Positions 49,909 to 56,489 of a DNA stretch of 64,000 nt are shown here, in pieces. Within the stretch, counting starts at the first letter, position 1, and each line of letters opens with the position of its first letter. Below the pieces are notes generated by a model. It did no database searches, was not told the DNA's origin, and saw nothing but the letters and a program-made list of their open reading frames with translations. Origin of the DNA: CAVQXR01 sp046330455 (GTDB taxonomy: Bacteria > Actinomycetota > Thermoleophilia > Gaiellales > Gaiellaceae). The position numbers and the translations under genes were made by a program. The stretch spans positions 255,519-319,518 of the forward strand of contig JAXLSU010000003.1 of NCBI GenBank assembly GCA_046330455.1, in the 5' to 3' direction.

Positions 49909-50799
49909 TCAGCCCGCCACGCAGGTGGCGAGCCGCCGGAGTGGAGCCCAGTGGCGGGCCGAGGTCGTGGCGAAGTCGTAGAGGCTCGCTCCCAGCAGGT
50001 GGTCGCCGCAGACGGCGTCGGCGAAGCCTCTCACCTCGCCGAGCGTGGCGCTGTCGGCGACGCCGCCGATCAGGTGGATCCGGGCGCTCGGATCACCGGT
50101 CTCGCGTCGCAGCACGGCGATGCTCTCCGAGACGTAGGCACGGGTCCCCTGACGGCCGTTCGTGCGGTACGTGAAGTAGACCATCGGCAGGAACACGTCG
50201 AAACGCTCGGCGAGCCCCCGGTACGGAAACCCGGGCCACGCGGTGGGCGAGAGCTCGAGCCCGCGCGGGGACGGGATGATCGCTCCCAGTCGGTACTCGG
50301 GCCCGACCGCGGCGCGGAGCTCTCGGGCGACGCGAAGCAGGCGTGCCGTGCGCCGCGTCGGGGATTTCACGGCCTCGCTCTCGATATCGAGGGCGAAACC
50401 GTCGAACGTCTGGCCCCCGGTCGTCTCGAAGCGAATCGCCGCGAGAGAGCGGGCGACGTCCTTCGACGGGTCGAGGAAGCCCGGGAGGTACCACGCGACG
50501 ACGCGCATCCCGCTGGCGTGGGCGGCCTCCAGGAACCTGCCGACGAGCTTCGACCGTACGATCGCCCGTCGCTGGCGGTAGTTGGCGGTCTCCAGGTAGA
50601 TCGTCTGCACCCCGCGGGCCGCGATCGCGGAGACGGCTGCCTCCGGGTCGTTCCACACGCCCGTGTCGTAGATGTCGACCCAGGTCCCGAAGCCCCGGTA
50701 CGGAGCGAGCGTGGCCGCCTGGAGCGCCGGCACGGCGGCGAGGGCGAAGGCGGCCACGAGAACGCCGGTGAGGAGGCGCGAACGGCGCACGGAGACCAT
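49909..50799 (-). CDS. Secreted TIM-barrel glycoside-hydrolase-like protein
   Basis: 296 residues. Signal peptide at about residues 1-26 (LLTGVLVAAFALAAVPALQA). The rest alternates helix and strand as a TIM barrel, with GFGTWVDIYDTGVWNDP, VVAWYLPGFLDP, FDGFALDIESEAVKS and FDVFLPMVYFTY. The acidic DIE and late tyrosines fit uncharacterised glycoside-hydrolase-like families, but I cannot place it in one. ATG 50799 fits the signal peptide. Possible role: cell-wall or polymer processing outside the cell. Confidence 0.65.
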   Translation of the reverse strand: MVSVRRSRLLTGVLVAAFALAAVPALQAATLAPYRGFGTWVDIYDTGVWNDPEAAVSAIAARGVQTIYLETANYRQRRAIVRSKLVGRFLEAAHASGMRVVAWYLPGFLDPSKDVARSLAAIRFETTGGQTFDGFALDIESEAVKSPTRRTARLLRVARELRAAVGPEYRLGAIIPSPRGLELSPTAWPGFPYRGLAERFDVFLPMVYFTYRTNGRQGTRAYVSESIAVLRRETGDPSARIHLIGGVADSATLGEVRGFADAVCGDHLLGASLYDFATTSARHWAPLRRLATCVAG

Positions 50800-50861
50800 G
50801 GTGCCCGATTCGCGGCCCGGGGAGCCATGCCTCCGTCCGTTTCGGCGACCGGGCGGCGTGC

Positions 50862-51452
50862 TCAGTCGCCGCTGACGAAGAACAGCCAGGTGCCGTCCTC
50901 GCGGATGCCCACTCGGTAGCCGAGGTACCCGCCGGTCTGCGCGAAGCCGTCGATCTCGTCGGCCGTGTAGAGCTGGCGGAGCGGCGCCACGTCGTCGTCC
51001 GTCCACTGCTCGGGAGCCCTGGCATGGGCCGACGGCCAGACCCAGGTGTCGCCGGTCCTCGCGGCCGGCCAGGTCAGGACGAGCGGCAGGAAATCGCCGA
51101 GGATCGGCACCTCCCCTTCCTCCTCGAGCATCCTCCAGTAGCCGACCGGATCACCGCCCTCGCCGAACGAGTAGGAGAACGTGGCCGGGTCGAGGAGCAT
51201 CCCGAGGGCCGCGTAGTCGCGAGCGTGGGACGCGGCGACGATGGCGTCCCGCGTGGCTGCGACCGCCTCGGGCAGCTCGGCGGCCTCCGCGGTCTCGACC
51301 GCGGTCGATCCGCCGGCCGTGGTGGTCGGCGGTTCGGTCTCGACAGCCGTCGCTTGCGCAGGAAGCGATGCGGCCCGCTCGGCGCCGCCGCAACCGGCCG
51401 CCAGCAGCGCGGCAGCAATGCCTGTGAGACCCAGGAGCAGCAGCGTTCGCAC
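50862..51452 (-). CDS. Lipoprotein of unknown function
   Basis: 196 residues. The signal peptide ends in the lipobox LLAAGC (Cys about residue 21). A Thr/Ala/Glu-rich linker follows (residues 25-60), then a globular domain of about 130 residues ending YLGYRVGIREDGTWLFFVSGD. No family is recognised. It is the second of a minus-strand pair of exported proteins, 62 bases upstream of the barrel protein. Confidence 0.7.
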   Translation of the reverse strand: MRTLLLLGLTGIAAALLAAGCGGAERAASLPAQATAVETEPPTTTAGGSTAVETAEAAELPEAVAATRDAIVAASHARDYAALGMLLDPATFSYSFGEGGDPVGYWRMLEEEGEVPILGDFLPLVLTWPAARTGDTWVWPSAHARAPEQWTDDDVAPLRQLYTADEIDGFAQTGGYLGYRVGIREDGTWLFFVSGD

Positions 51453-51485
51453 CGCCAGTTCGACCGCCTGGTCGGGCCGTATGTT

Positions 51486-51536
51486 CCCGCCGCCGGGTCC
51501 CGGGACAGGCGCGATAAGGCTCCGGGACCGGCGGGC
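51486..51536 (-). terminator. Imperfect GC-rich hairpin after arsM
   Basis: CCCGCCGCCGGGTCCCGGGA pairs imperfectly with TCCGGGACCGGCGGG downstream, giving a long bulged stem directly after the arsM stop. Confidence 0.4.
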
Positions 51537-52352
51537 TCAGCAGCAGCCGGGTCGCAGCGCCGGGCTCACGGTGAGTGGCCTGCCCGCCGGTACCGGGACG
51601 TCGACGTTGACCGCCCGGACGGTTGCGCCGTGCATGCCGTCGGCGACCTCGTGGGTGAAGGTGACGGTGATCTCCTCGAAGCCGGCCGCCTCGAGGAGCT
51701 GCTCGTACTCCCCGACGGAGAGCGCTCCGGCGATGCAGCCTGCGTAGCCCCCACGCTCGGCCCGCGCGGCCGGGGTCAGCCGGTCCTCGGCGACGACGTC
51801 GGAGATACCCAGGCGCCCGCCCGGCCGCAGGACGCGAGCCAGCTCGCGCATCACGGCGGGCTTGTCGACCGAGAGGTTGACGACGCAGTTCGAGATGATC
51901 ACGTCGACGGACCCGGTGGGCAGGGGAATCGCCTCGATCACGCCCTTGAGGAAGATCGCGTTGCCGATGCCGGCTTCGGCGGCGTTGCGCTGTGCGAGCG
52001 CCAGCATCTCGTCGGTCATGTCGAGCCCGAACGCACGGCCTGTCGGGCCGACACGCTTCGCCGACAGGATCACGTCGATACCGCCGCCCGAGCCGAGATC
52101 GAGCACCGTCTCGCCCTCGTGGAGATCGGCGATCGCGGTCGGGTTGCCGCACCCGAGGCTCGCCTGCACGGCTGCCCCGGGGAGGCCGCTGCGCTCGTCG
52201 GAGTCGTAGAGCGCCTCGCCGAAGCTCGCCGGCTCGGAGAGGTCACCGCAGCAGAGCCCGCTGCCGCAGCCTCCTTGCCCGGCGACGGCTCGGGCCATCT
52301 CTGCGTAGTGGCGTCGGACCTCTTCGCGCAACTCGTCCGGTGCTGTCCTCAT
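51537..52352 (-). CDS. arsM: Arsenite S-adenosylmethionine methyltransferase
   Basis: 271 residues. The SAM site is TVLDLGSGGGIDVILSAKRV (about residues 80-100), with FGLDMTDEML and IISNCVVNLS after it. Conserved cysteines for As(III) are present: GSGLCCG near residue 34, NC in SNCVVNL, and GYAGCIAGAL. The C-terminus ends in CC. It methylates arsenite to volatile or less toxic forms. The start overlaps the arsR stop (ATGA), so the two form an operon under the promoter before arsR. Confidence 0.9.
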   Translation of the reverse strand: MRTAPDELREEVRRHYAEMARAVAGQGGCGSGLCCGDLSEPASFGEALYDSDERSGLPGAAVQASLGCGNPTAIADLHEGETVLDLGSGGGIDVILSAKRVGPTGRAFGLDMTDEMLALAQRNAAEAGIGNAIFLKGVIEAIPLPTGSVDVIISNCVVNLSVDKPAVMRELARVLRPGGRLGISDVVAEDRLTPAARAERGGYAGCIAGALSVGEYEQLLEAAGFEEITVTFTHEVADGMHGATVRAVNVDVPVPAGRPLTVSPALRPGCC

Positions 52353-52699
52353 CTCGCGACCTCCTCGAAGTCGACCAGCGCGGCGAGCCGATCGAGTGCC
52401 TCGCTGGAGAGGGAGTAGTAGGCCCACTTCGTGCGCTGCTCGCGCTGGATCAGGCCTGCGTCGTGGAGCTTCTTCAGATGGTGGCTGACCGTCGGCTGCG
52501 ACAGTCCGAGCGCGGGTACGAGCTCGCAGACGCAGACCGGTGCCGGGCTCCGGGCCAGCAGGTTGACGATCCTCACGCGCGACGGATCGCCGAGCGCACG
52601 GAAGATCGCCGCCGTCGCCTCGGCCTCGCTGTCCGAAAGAGCAGGCGTGGCGAGGGGTGCGCAGCAGGAGATCACGGGAAGGGAGTTGAGCAGATCCAT
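52349..52699 (-). CDS. arsR: ArsR-family arsenic-responsive repressor
   Basis: 116 residues, winged helix. FRALGDPSRVRIVNLLARS is the usual family opening. The CVCEL motif (Cys pair about residues 55-57) corresponds to the metal site of ArsR in helix 3, and extra cysteines lie in ISCCAPLA. LGLSQPTVSHHLKKLHDAGLI is the recognition helix. ATG 52699 is favoured because the -10 lies 13 bases upstream; ATG 52723 lies inside the promoter. It should repress arsRM until As(III) binds. Confidence 0.9.
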   Translation of the reverse strand: MDLLNSLPVISCCAPLATPALSDSEAEATAAIFRALGDPSRVRIVNLLARSPAPVCVCELVPALGLSQPTVSHHLKKLHDAGLIQREQRTKWAYYSLSSEALDRLAALVDFEEVAR

Positions 52700-52712
52700 C
52701 GACTGATCTCGA

Positions 52713-52741
52713 TGTATAGACATACCTCGATCAATTGTCAA
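52713..52741 (-). promoter_or_regulatory. Strong arsR promoter with embedded dyad
   Basis: TTGACA (52736-52741) and TATACA (52713-52718) on the minus strand, separated by 17 bases, give the best sigma-70 type match in the window. A dyad TGATC-N20-GATCA spans the -10, a likely ArsR operator. Confidence 0.75.
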
Positions 52742-52871
52742 GTGCGGCTGGCCGTACCACCGATTCGGGTGGCACCACCACGGGCGACCGGGCGTCACCC
52801 CGACGGCTCTGCCAGGGCGGGGCTGCGAGCCTTGCTGGGACAGTGCCCAGGCGACGAGGAGGACGGACGCC

Positions 52872-54305
52872 ATGACAACGAATCGACGCAAGTGGCTCGC
52901 GCTTGCGCTCCTGTGTGCGGTGCAGTTCATGGTCGTGCTCGACATCGCGATCGTGAACGTCGCGCTTCCCTCGATCCAGATCGACCTCGGCTTCTCGGAG
53001 AGCAGTCTCCAGTGGGTGATCAGTGCGTACGCGCTCGTCTTCGGGGGCTTCCTGCTGCTCGGTGGTCGCGCGGCCGACCTCGTGGGGCGGCGGCGCGTGT
53101 TCGTCGCCGGCCTGATCGTGTTCACGCTCGGCTCGCTGTTCTGCGGCTTCGCCTGGAGCGAGGCGTCGCTGATCGGCGCTCGGGCGATCCAGGGGCTCGG
53201 CGCCGCACTGATCTCGCCTGCGGCGCTCTCGATCCTGATGACGACGTTCCGTGAGGGGCGCGATCGCAACATCGCGCTCGGCGCCTGGGGTGCGGTCGGT
53301 GGCTTCGGGGCCGCTGCCGGTGTGCTGCTCGGCGGCGTCCTGACCGACGCTCTCTCGTGGGAGTGGATCTTCTTCGTGAACGTGCCCGTCGGCATCGTTG
53401 CGCTCGCGCTCGCGCCGGTGCTGCTCGACGAGAGCCGCGACGCGCGAGCGAAGCGATTCGATCTGCCCGGCGCGGTGCTCGTCACTGCGGGCCTCTCGCT
53501 GCTCGTCTATGCGATCACCGAGGCGAGCAGCTTCGGGTGGTCGTCCTGGCAGACGATCTCGCTCTTCGCCGGCGCGGTCGCGCTGCTCGGGGCGTTCGCG
53601 GTCTGGGAGCGGCGTGTCGCCGACCCGCTCGTCCCGTTCTCGATCTTCCGGATCAGGACGCTCGCCGGGTCCAACGCGGCCGGCTTCATGCTCGGCACGA
53701 TGCTGTTCTCGATGTTCCTGCTGCTGACCCTCTACATGCAGCAGGTGCTCGGCTACTCGGCCCTCGAGACCGGTGTCGCCTACCTCGCCTGCGCGGGCAC
53801 CTCGATCATCTGGGCGAACGTCGCGGCGCAGCTCGTGAACCGGGTCGGGATCAAGCCGGTCATGGTTGCCGGCATGGCGCTGCTCGCCGGCGGGCTCGCG
53901 TACTTCACGCAGCTCTCGCCGGACGGCTCCTACGTGGTCGACCTGCTGCCCGGCCTCCTGATCGTGGGAGTCGGGATGCCGTTCGCGTTCGTCTCGATCT
54001 CGATCGGAGCCCTCGCCGGGGTTCCCGACCACGAGGCCGGCCTCGCGTCGGGCATCAACAACACGGCGCTGCAGATCGGAGGCGCGCTCGGCATCGCCGT
54101 GATCTCCACCGTCGCGATCTCGCACACGGAGTCCCTCGCTGCGTCCGGGACAGCGCTCCCCGGGGCGCTGACGGGCGGCTTCCAGGCGGGCCTCTGGGTG
54201 GGCGTCGGCGTCGCGATCGTGGGCCTGCTCGCTGCCCTCACGCTCGTGAAGCGCGATGGTGAGCGCCAGGTGCTCCCGGACGGGGTCGCGCTCGAGCGCG
54301 CGTAG
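52872..54305 (+). CDS. DHA2-family MFS multidrug exporter (EmrB/QacA-like)
   Basis: 477 residues with about 14 helices, which defines the DHA2 group. VVLDIAIVNVALPSIQ in helix 1 (motif D1), GGRAADLVGRRRVFVAG (motif A), GAALISPAALSIL and WGAVGGFGAAAGVLLGGVL (motif C, antiporter) are visible. It should export drugs or other hydrophobic compounds by proton exchange. GAGGAGG upstream of ATG 52872 fixes the start. The gene is divergent from arsRM; the spacing suggests separate control. A strong hairpin follows. Confidence 0.88.
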   Translation: MTTNRRKWLALALLCAVQFMVVLDIAIVNVALPSIQIDLGFSESSLQWVISAYALVFGGFLLLGGRAADLVGRRRVFVAGLIVFTLGSLFCGFAWSEASLIGARAIQGLGAALISPAALSILMTTFREGRDRNIALGAWGAVGGFGAAAGVLLGGVLTDALSWEWIFFVNVPVGIVALALAPVLLDESRDARAKRFDLPGAVLVTAGLSLLVYAITEASSFGWSSWQTISLFAGAVALLGAFAVWERRVADPLVPFSIFRIRTLAGSNAAGFMLGTMLFSMFLLLTLYMQQVLGYSALETGVAYLACAGTSIIWANVAAQLVNRVGIKPVMVAGMALLAGGLAYFTQLSPDGSYVVDLLPGLLIVGVGMPFAFVSISIGALAGVPDHEAGLASGINNTALQIGGALGIAVISTVAISHTESLAASGTALPGALTGGFQAGLWVGVGVAIVGLLAALTLVKRDGERQVLPDGVALERA

Positions 54306-54330
54306 CGCGCGGATCGCCGGCAAGACGATC

Positions 54331-54366
54331 GCAAGGGGAGCGGCGTGGAAGCGCCGCTCCCCTTGC
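54331..54366 (+). terminator. 15-bp perfect hairpin after the exporter
   Basis: GCAAGGGGAGCGGCG and its perfect complement are separated by 6 bases. The next promoter hexamer (TAGCGT, 54369) begins 3 bases later. Confidence 0.75.
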
Positions 54367-54368
54367 TG

Positions 54369-54374
54369 TAGCGT
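54369..54374 (+). promoter_or_regulatory. -10 hexamer for ridA-like gene
   Basis: TAGCGT, 6 bases before ATG 54381, right behind the exporter's terminator. Confidence 0.5.
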
Positions 54375-54380
54375 GTCGCC

Positions 54381-54767
54381 ATGAACCGACGCATCAACGC
54401 AGACGAGCTGCATCCGCCGCCCGGGTACTCTCATGTCGCGATCGCGGAGGGACGGATCGTCTTCGCGGCGGGCGCCGTGCCGCTCGACCGGGACGGGAAG
54501 GTGGTCGGCGCCGGCGATCGCGCCGCCCAGGCCCACCAGGCGCTCGACAACCTCCGCGTTCAGCTCGCGGCGGCAGGTGCGGGCCCGGCCGACGTCGTGA
54601 AGACCACCGTGTACGTCGTCGCGACGACGATGGAGGAGCTCGACGTCGTCTGGGACGTGTTCGTGGCCTCCGACTTCGCGGACGCGCCGAGCACGCTCCT
54701 CGGTATCACCGTGCTCGGCTACCCCGGTCAGCTCGTCGAGGTCGAGGCGATCGCTGCGATCGAGTGA
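54381..54767 (+). CDS. RidA/YjgF-family protein
   Basis: 128 residues. The fold is marked by YSHVAIAEGRIVFAAGAVPL, QAHQALDNLRVQLAAAGAGP, VVKTTVYVVATTMEELDVV and GYPGQLVEVEAIAAIE. The final Glu is usual in the active RidA site, but the Arg that normally forms the carboxylate contact (R-x-C/V-x-V) is not obvious, so it may be a non-archetypal Rid protein. The family hydrolyses reactive imine or enamine intermediates. The ATG is supported by a -10 hexamer 6 bases upstream. Confidence 0.85.
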   Translation: MNRRINADELHPPPGYSHVAIAEGRIVFAAGAVPLDRDGKVVGAGDRAAQAHQALDNLRVQLAAAGAGPADVVKTTVYVVATTMEELDVVWDVFVASDFADAPSTLLGITVLGYPGQLVEVEAIAAIE

Positions 54768-54904
54768 GGTCGTTCAGCCCGCTGCCGTCGGCGCGCGGGC
54801 GAGCGGCCGTCCTGGACCTCGAGTTCCTCGACGGCGGTCGGTGTGACAACGGCCGCCGTCAATACCTACAGCTCCTCGGGAGGAATTCCGAGCCCGTCCC
54901 GCGC

Positions 54905-55123
54905 CTAGGCGGCCCCGCGGAGAGTCCGTTCGTACGCGCCGTCGATTCCGTCGAGCAGCTCGGCGATGTTCCGCGGGTCCGGCTCGGCCTCGTCGAGTGC
55001 CGTGGAGAGCAACGAGCGAGCGAGCGTCCCCTCGTTCGTGTGCGTCCGCTCGGCAAGACACCGCAGCTTCAGCGCGTGCTCCTCGTCGAGCGTGACGTTC
55101 ACGCGGTTCGGAGGACGGGCCAT
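54905..55123 (-). CDS. Ribbon-helix-helix (CopG-like) regulator, orphan antitoxin candidate
   Basis: 72 residues. RVNVTLDEEHALKLRCLAER gives the N-terminal strand and first helix of an RHH dimer, followed by THTNEGTLARSLLSTALDEA as the second helix. The C-terminal third (NIAELLDGIDGAYERTL) could wrap a toxin. No toxin ORF is visible downstream before the convergent ridA-like gene. TAGATC lies 7 bases before the ATG, and a small palindrome lies upstream. It may be an orphan regulator or an antitoxin that lost its partner. Confidence 0.65.
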   Translation of the reverse strand: MARPPNRVNVTLDEEHALKLRCLAERTHTNEGTLARSLLSTALDEAEPDPRNIAELLDGIDGAYERTLRGAA

Positions 55124-55152
55124 TGGACGAGATCTAGCACGAAAATGACACG

Positions 55153-55166
55153 TCTTGTGTACAAGA
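55153..55166 (-). promoter_or_regulatory. Palindrome upstream of the RHH gene
   Basis: TCTTGT-GT-ACAAGA, 14 bases, 30 bases before the RHH start. The size suits RHH dimers, so autoregulation is inferred. The position also lies just beyond the tetR stop. Confidence 0.4.
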
Positions 55167-55198
55167 TCCCGCTCCTTGGCCCCAGCGAGATGCGCGGA

Positions 55199-55882
55199 TC
55201 AGTCATCGCAGGGTGGTGGCTCCGCGAGCGTTGGAGCCGTGTGCCCGACTGCGCCTCGGATGGTTCTTTCGAGCATGCAGGTGTAGGCCGCGGAGGTCCA
55301 GCCGCAGTCTTCGACGAGGCGAAGGTAGAGCCGTTCGTTCGCTGCGAGAGCGAAGATCGCGTCAGCGGCCTGTTCGGCCGAGATGCCGTGCTCGAGAATG
55401 CCCGCACGCTCCATCGCTCTTGCCACCTCGAGCAGGTCGGCGCGGGTGGCAGCGTGGCCGCGGCGTCGCTCGTCTTCGAGCAGCGAGTCATCGGACGCGG
55501 CAGCCTCGCCGAGCGCGAGTAGACGAGCAGCGCGTTCGAACAGGCGCGTCGTTGCCTCGGAGAGCAGTCGGAAGACCTGGTCTGGTTCGCCAACGAGCGC
55601 TCGGTGCCATTCCTCGCGTTCGAGCATCGGAACCGTCTCTGCCCCGCCGCGAACGGCAGTCCGGATACAGGCGGAGAGAAGAGCGGCCTTGCTCGGGAAG
55701 TTGAGGAAGAGCGTGCGCTCCGTCACGCCGGCCTGTGCCGCGACGGCCCTGGTCGTCGTCCTCGTGAATCCCTGACCGAGAAACAGCTCGCTTGCCGCGC
55801 TCACGATCCTGCGGCGCGTCTCGGCAGCCGCGGCGTCACGAACCGCGGATCTGTACGGGCGCTTGCCCTTTCTCTCCGACAT
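55199..55882 (-). CDS. TetR-family transcriptional regulator
   Basis: 227 residues. The N-terminal HTH has TRRRIVSAASELFLGQGFTR and TTRAVAAQAGVTERTLFLNF (about residues 22-62). The C-terminal helical domain has no family signature. It is divergent from the small monooxygenase-like gene, with 45 bases between the two starts, so it probably represses that gene. Ligand unknown. Confidence 0.85.
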   Translation of the reverse strand: MSERKGKRPYRSAVRDAAAAETRRRIVSAASELFLGQGFTRTTTRAVAAQAGVTERTLFLNFPSKAALLSACIRTAVRGGAETVPMLEREEWHRALVGEPDQVFRLLSEATTRLFERAARLLALGEAAASDDSLLEDERRRGHAATRADLLEVARAMERAGILEHGISAEQAADAIFALAANERLYLRLVEDCGWTSAAYTCMLERTIRGAVGHTAPTLAEPPPCDD

Positions 55883-55910
55883 TGACTACAGTGATACTAT
55901 ACGTAATCTA
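55882..55910 (+). promoter_or_regulatory. Divergent promoter between tetR and the ABM-like gene
   Basis: On the plus strand, TTGACT (55882-55887) and TAATCT (55904-55909) are separated by 16 bases. This is an AT-rich strip, and the tetR start codon lies at its left edge, so a repressor bound here would affect both genes. Confidence 0.55.
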
Positions 55911-55927
55911 TTCAGAGGAGGTTCCCC

Positions 55928-56203
55928 GTGCTGGCTCGCATCGCGCGATTCGATCAGTTTCCCGACGACCTCGACGACGACGCCGTCAGTACTCTGCGGC
56001 AGATCCTCAGGTCGACGCCCGGTTACGTCGCCGGCTTCCACATGCTCGACCCAACGACGCGCAAGGCGCTGTCCATCACAGTCTTCGAGGATCACGACGC
56101 GCTCCGGCGAGCAGGTGAGGCGCTCGCGGCCAGACCGGGCGACCGAACCGTCGGTATTGCTCCGGTCGAGGTCGAGCTCTACGAGGAGGCCCACTGCTTC
56201 TAG
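55928..56203 (+). CDS. Small ABM-fold (monooxygenase-like) protein
   Basis: 91 residues. MLARIARFDQFPDDL, GYVAGFHMLDPTTRKALSIT and VFEDHDALRRAGEALAA follow the strand-helix pattern of dimeric alpha-beta barrel (ABM/stress-response) proteins. Such proteins are small heme- or quinone-active enzymes or binding proteins. AGGAGG lies 8 bases before GTG 55928. Its divergent TetR neighbour likely controls it, perhaps in answer to a toxic compound. Confidence 0.7.
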   Translation: MLARIARFDQFPDDLDDDAVSTLRQILRSTPGYVAGFHMLDPTTRKALSITVFEDHDALRRAGEALAARPGDRTVGIAPVEVELYEEAHCF

Positions 56204-56489
56204 AGGGGAATCGGCACACGCTGCCGACCCCGAGCGCTTCGCCGCGACCATCGACGAAGCGGATGCCCGAATCGAGACGGTCACCAGGGCGGCAGACGAC
56301 CTCGGGGTCGACGGGTGCCGAGACGACGCATCAGGACGCGCCTCGGAGATCGTTCGTCCGGCGGGATTCCAGTCACACGGCCCGCGAGTGCGCCCCGCTG
56401 AGGGTCTGAACAACCATCCTCGCCACATCGTGGCAACGCCGCGCCAGGTGGCGACAAACCACCCGGCGCGGCGTCGTCGACGAAACAGC
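56204..56489. other. 286-base gap before nrdJ, no gene recognised
   Basis: Convergent gap between the ABM-like gene and nrdJ. One open stretch on the plus strand reads SAHAADPERFAATIDEADAR but has no proper start and no match I know. GCCAC-ATC-GTGGC (56422-56434) is a small hairpin that may end nrdJ transcription on the minus strand. Confidence 0.4.

Noticed and set aside
56204..56489. Open plus-strand stretch as a gene fragment
   Set aside because: It has no suitable start and I recognise no family; it is more likely an open non-coding stretch.
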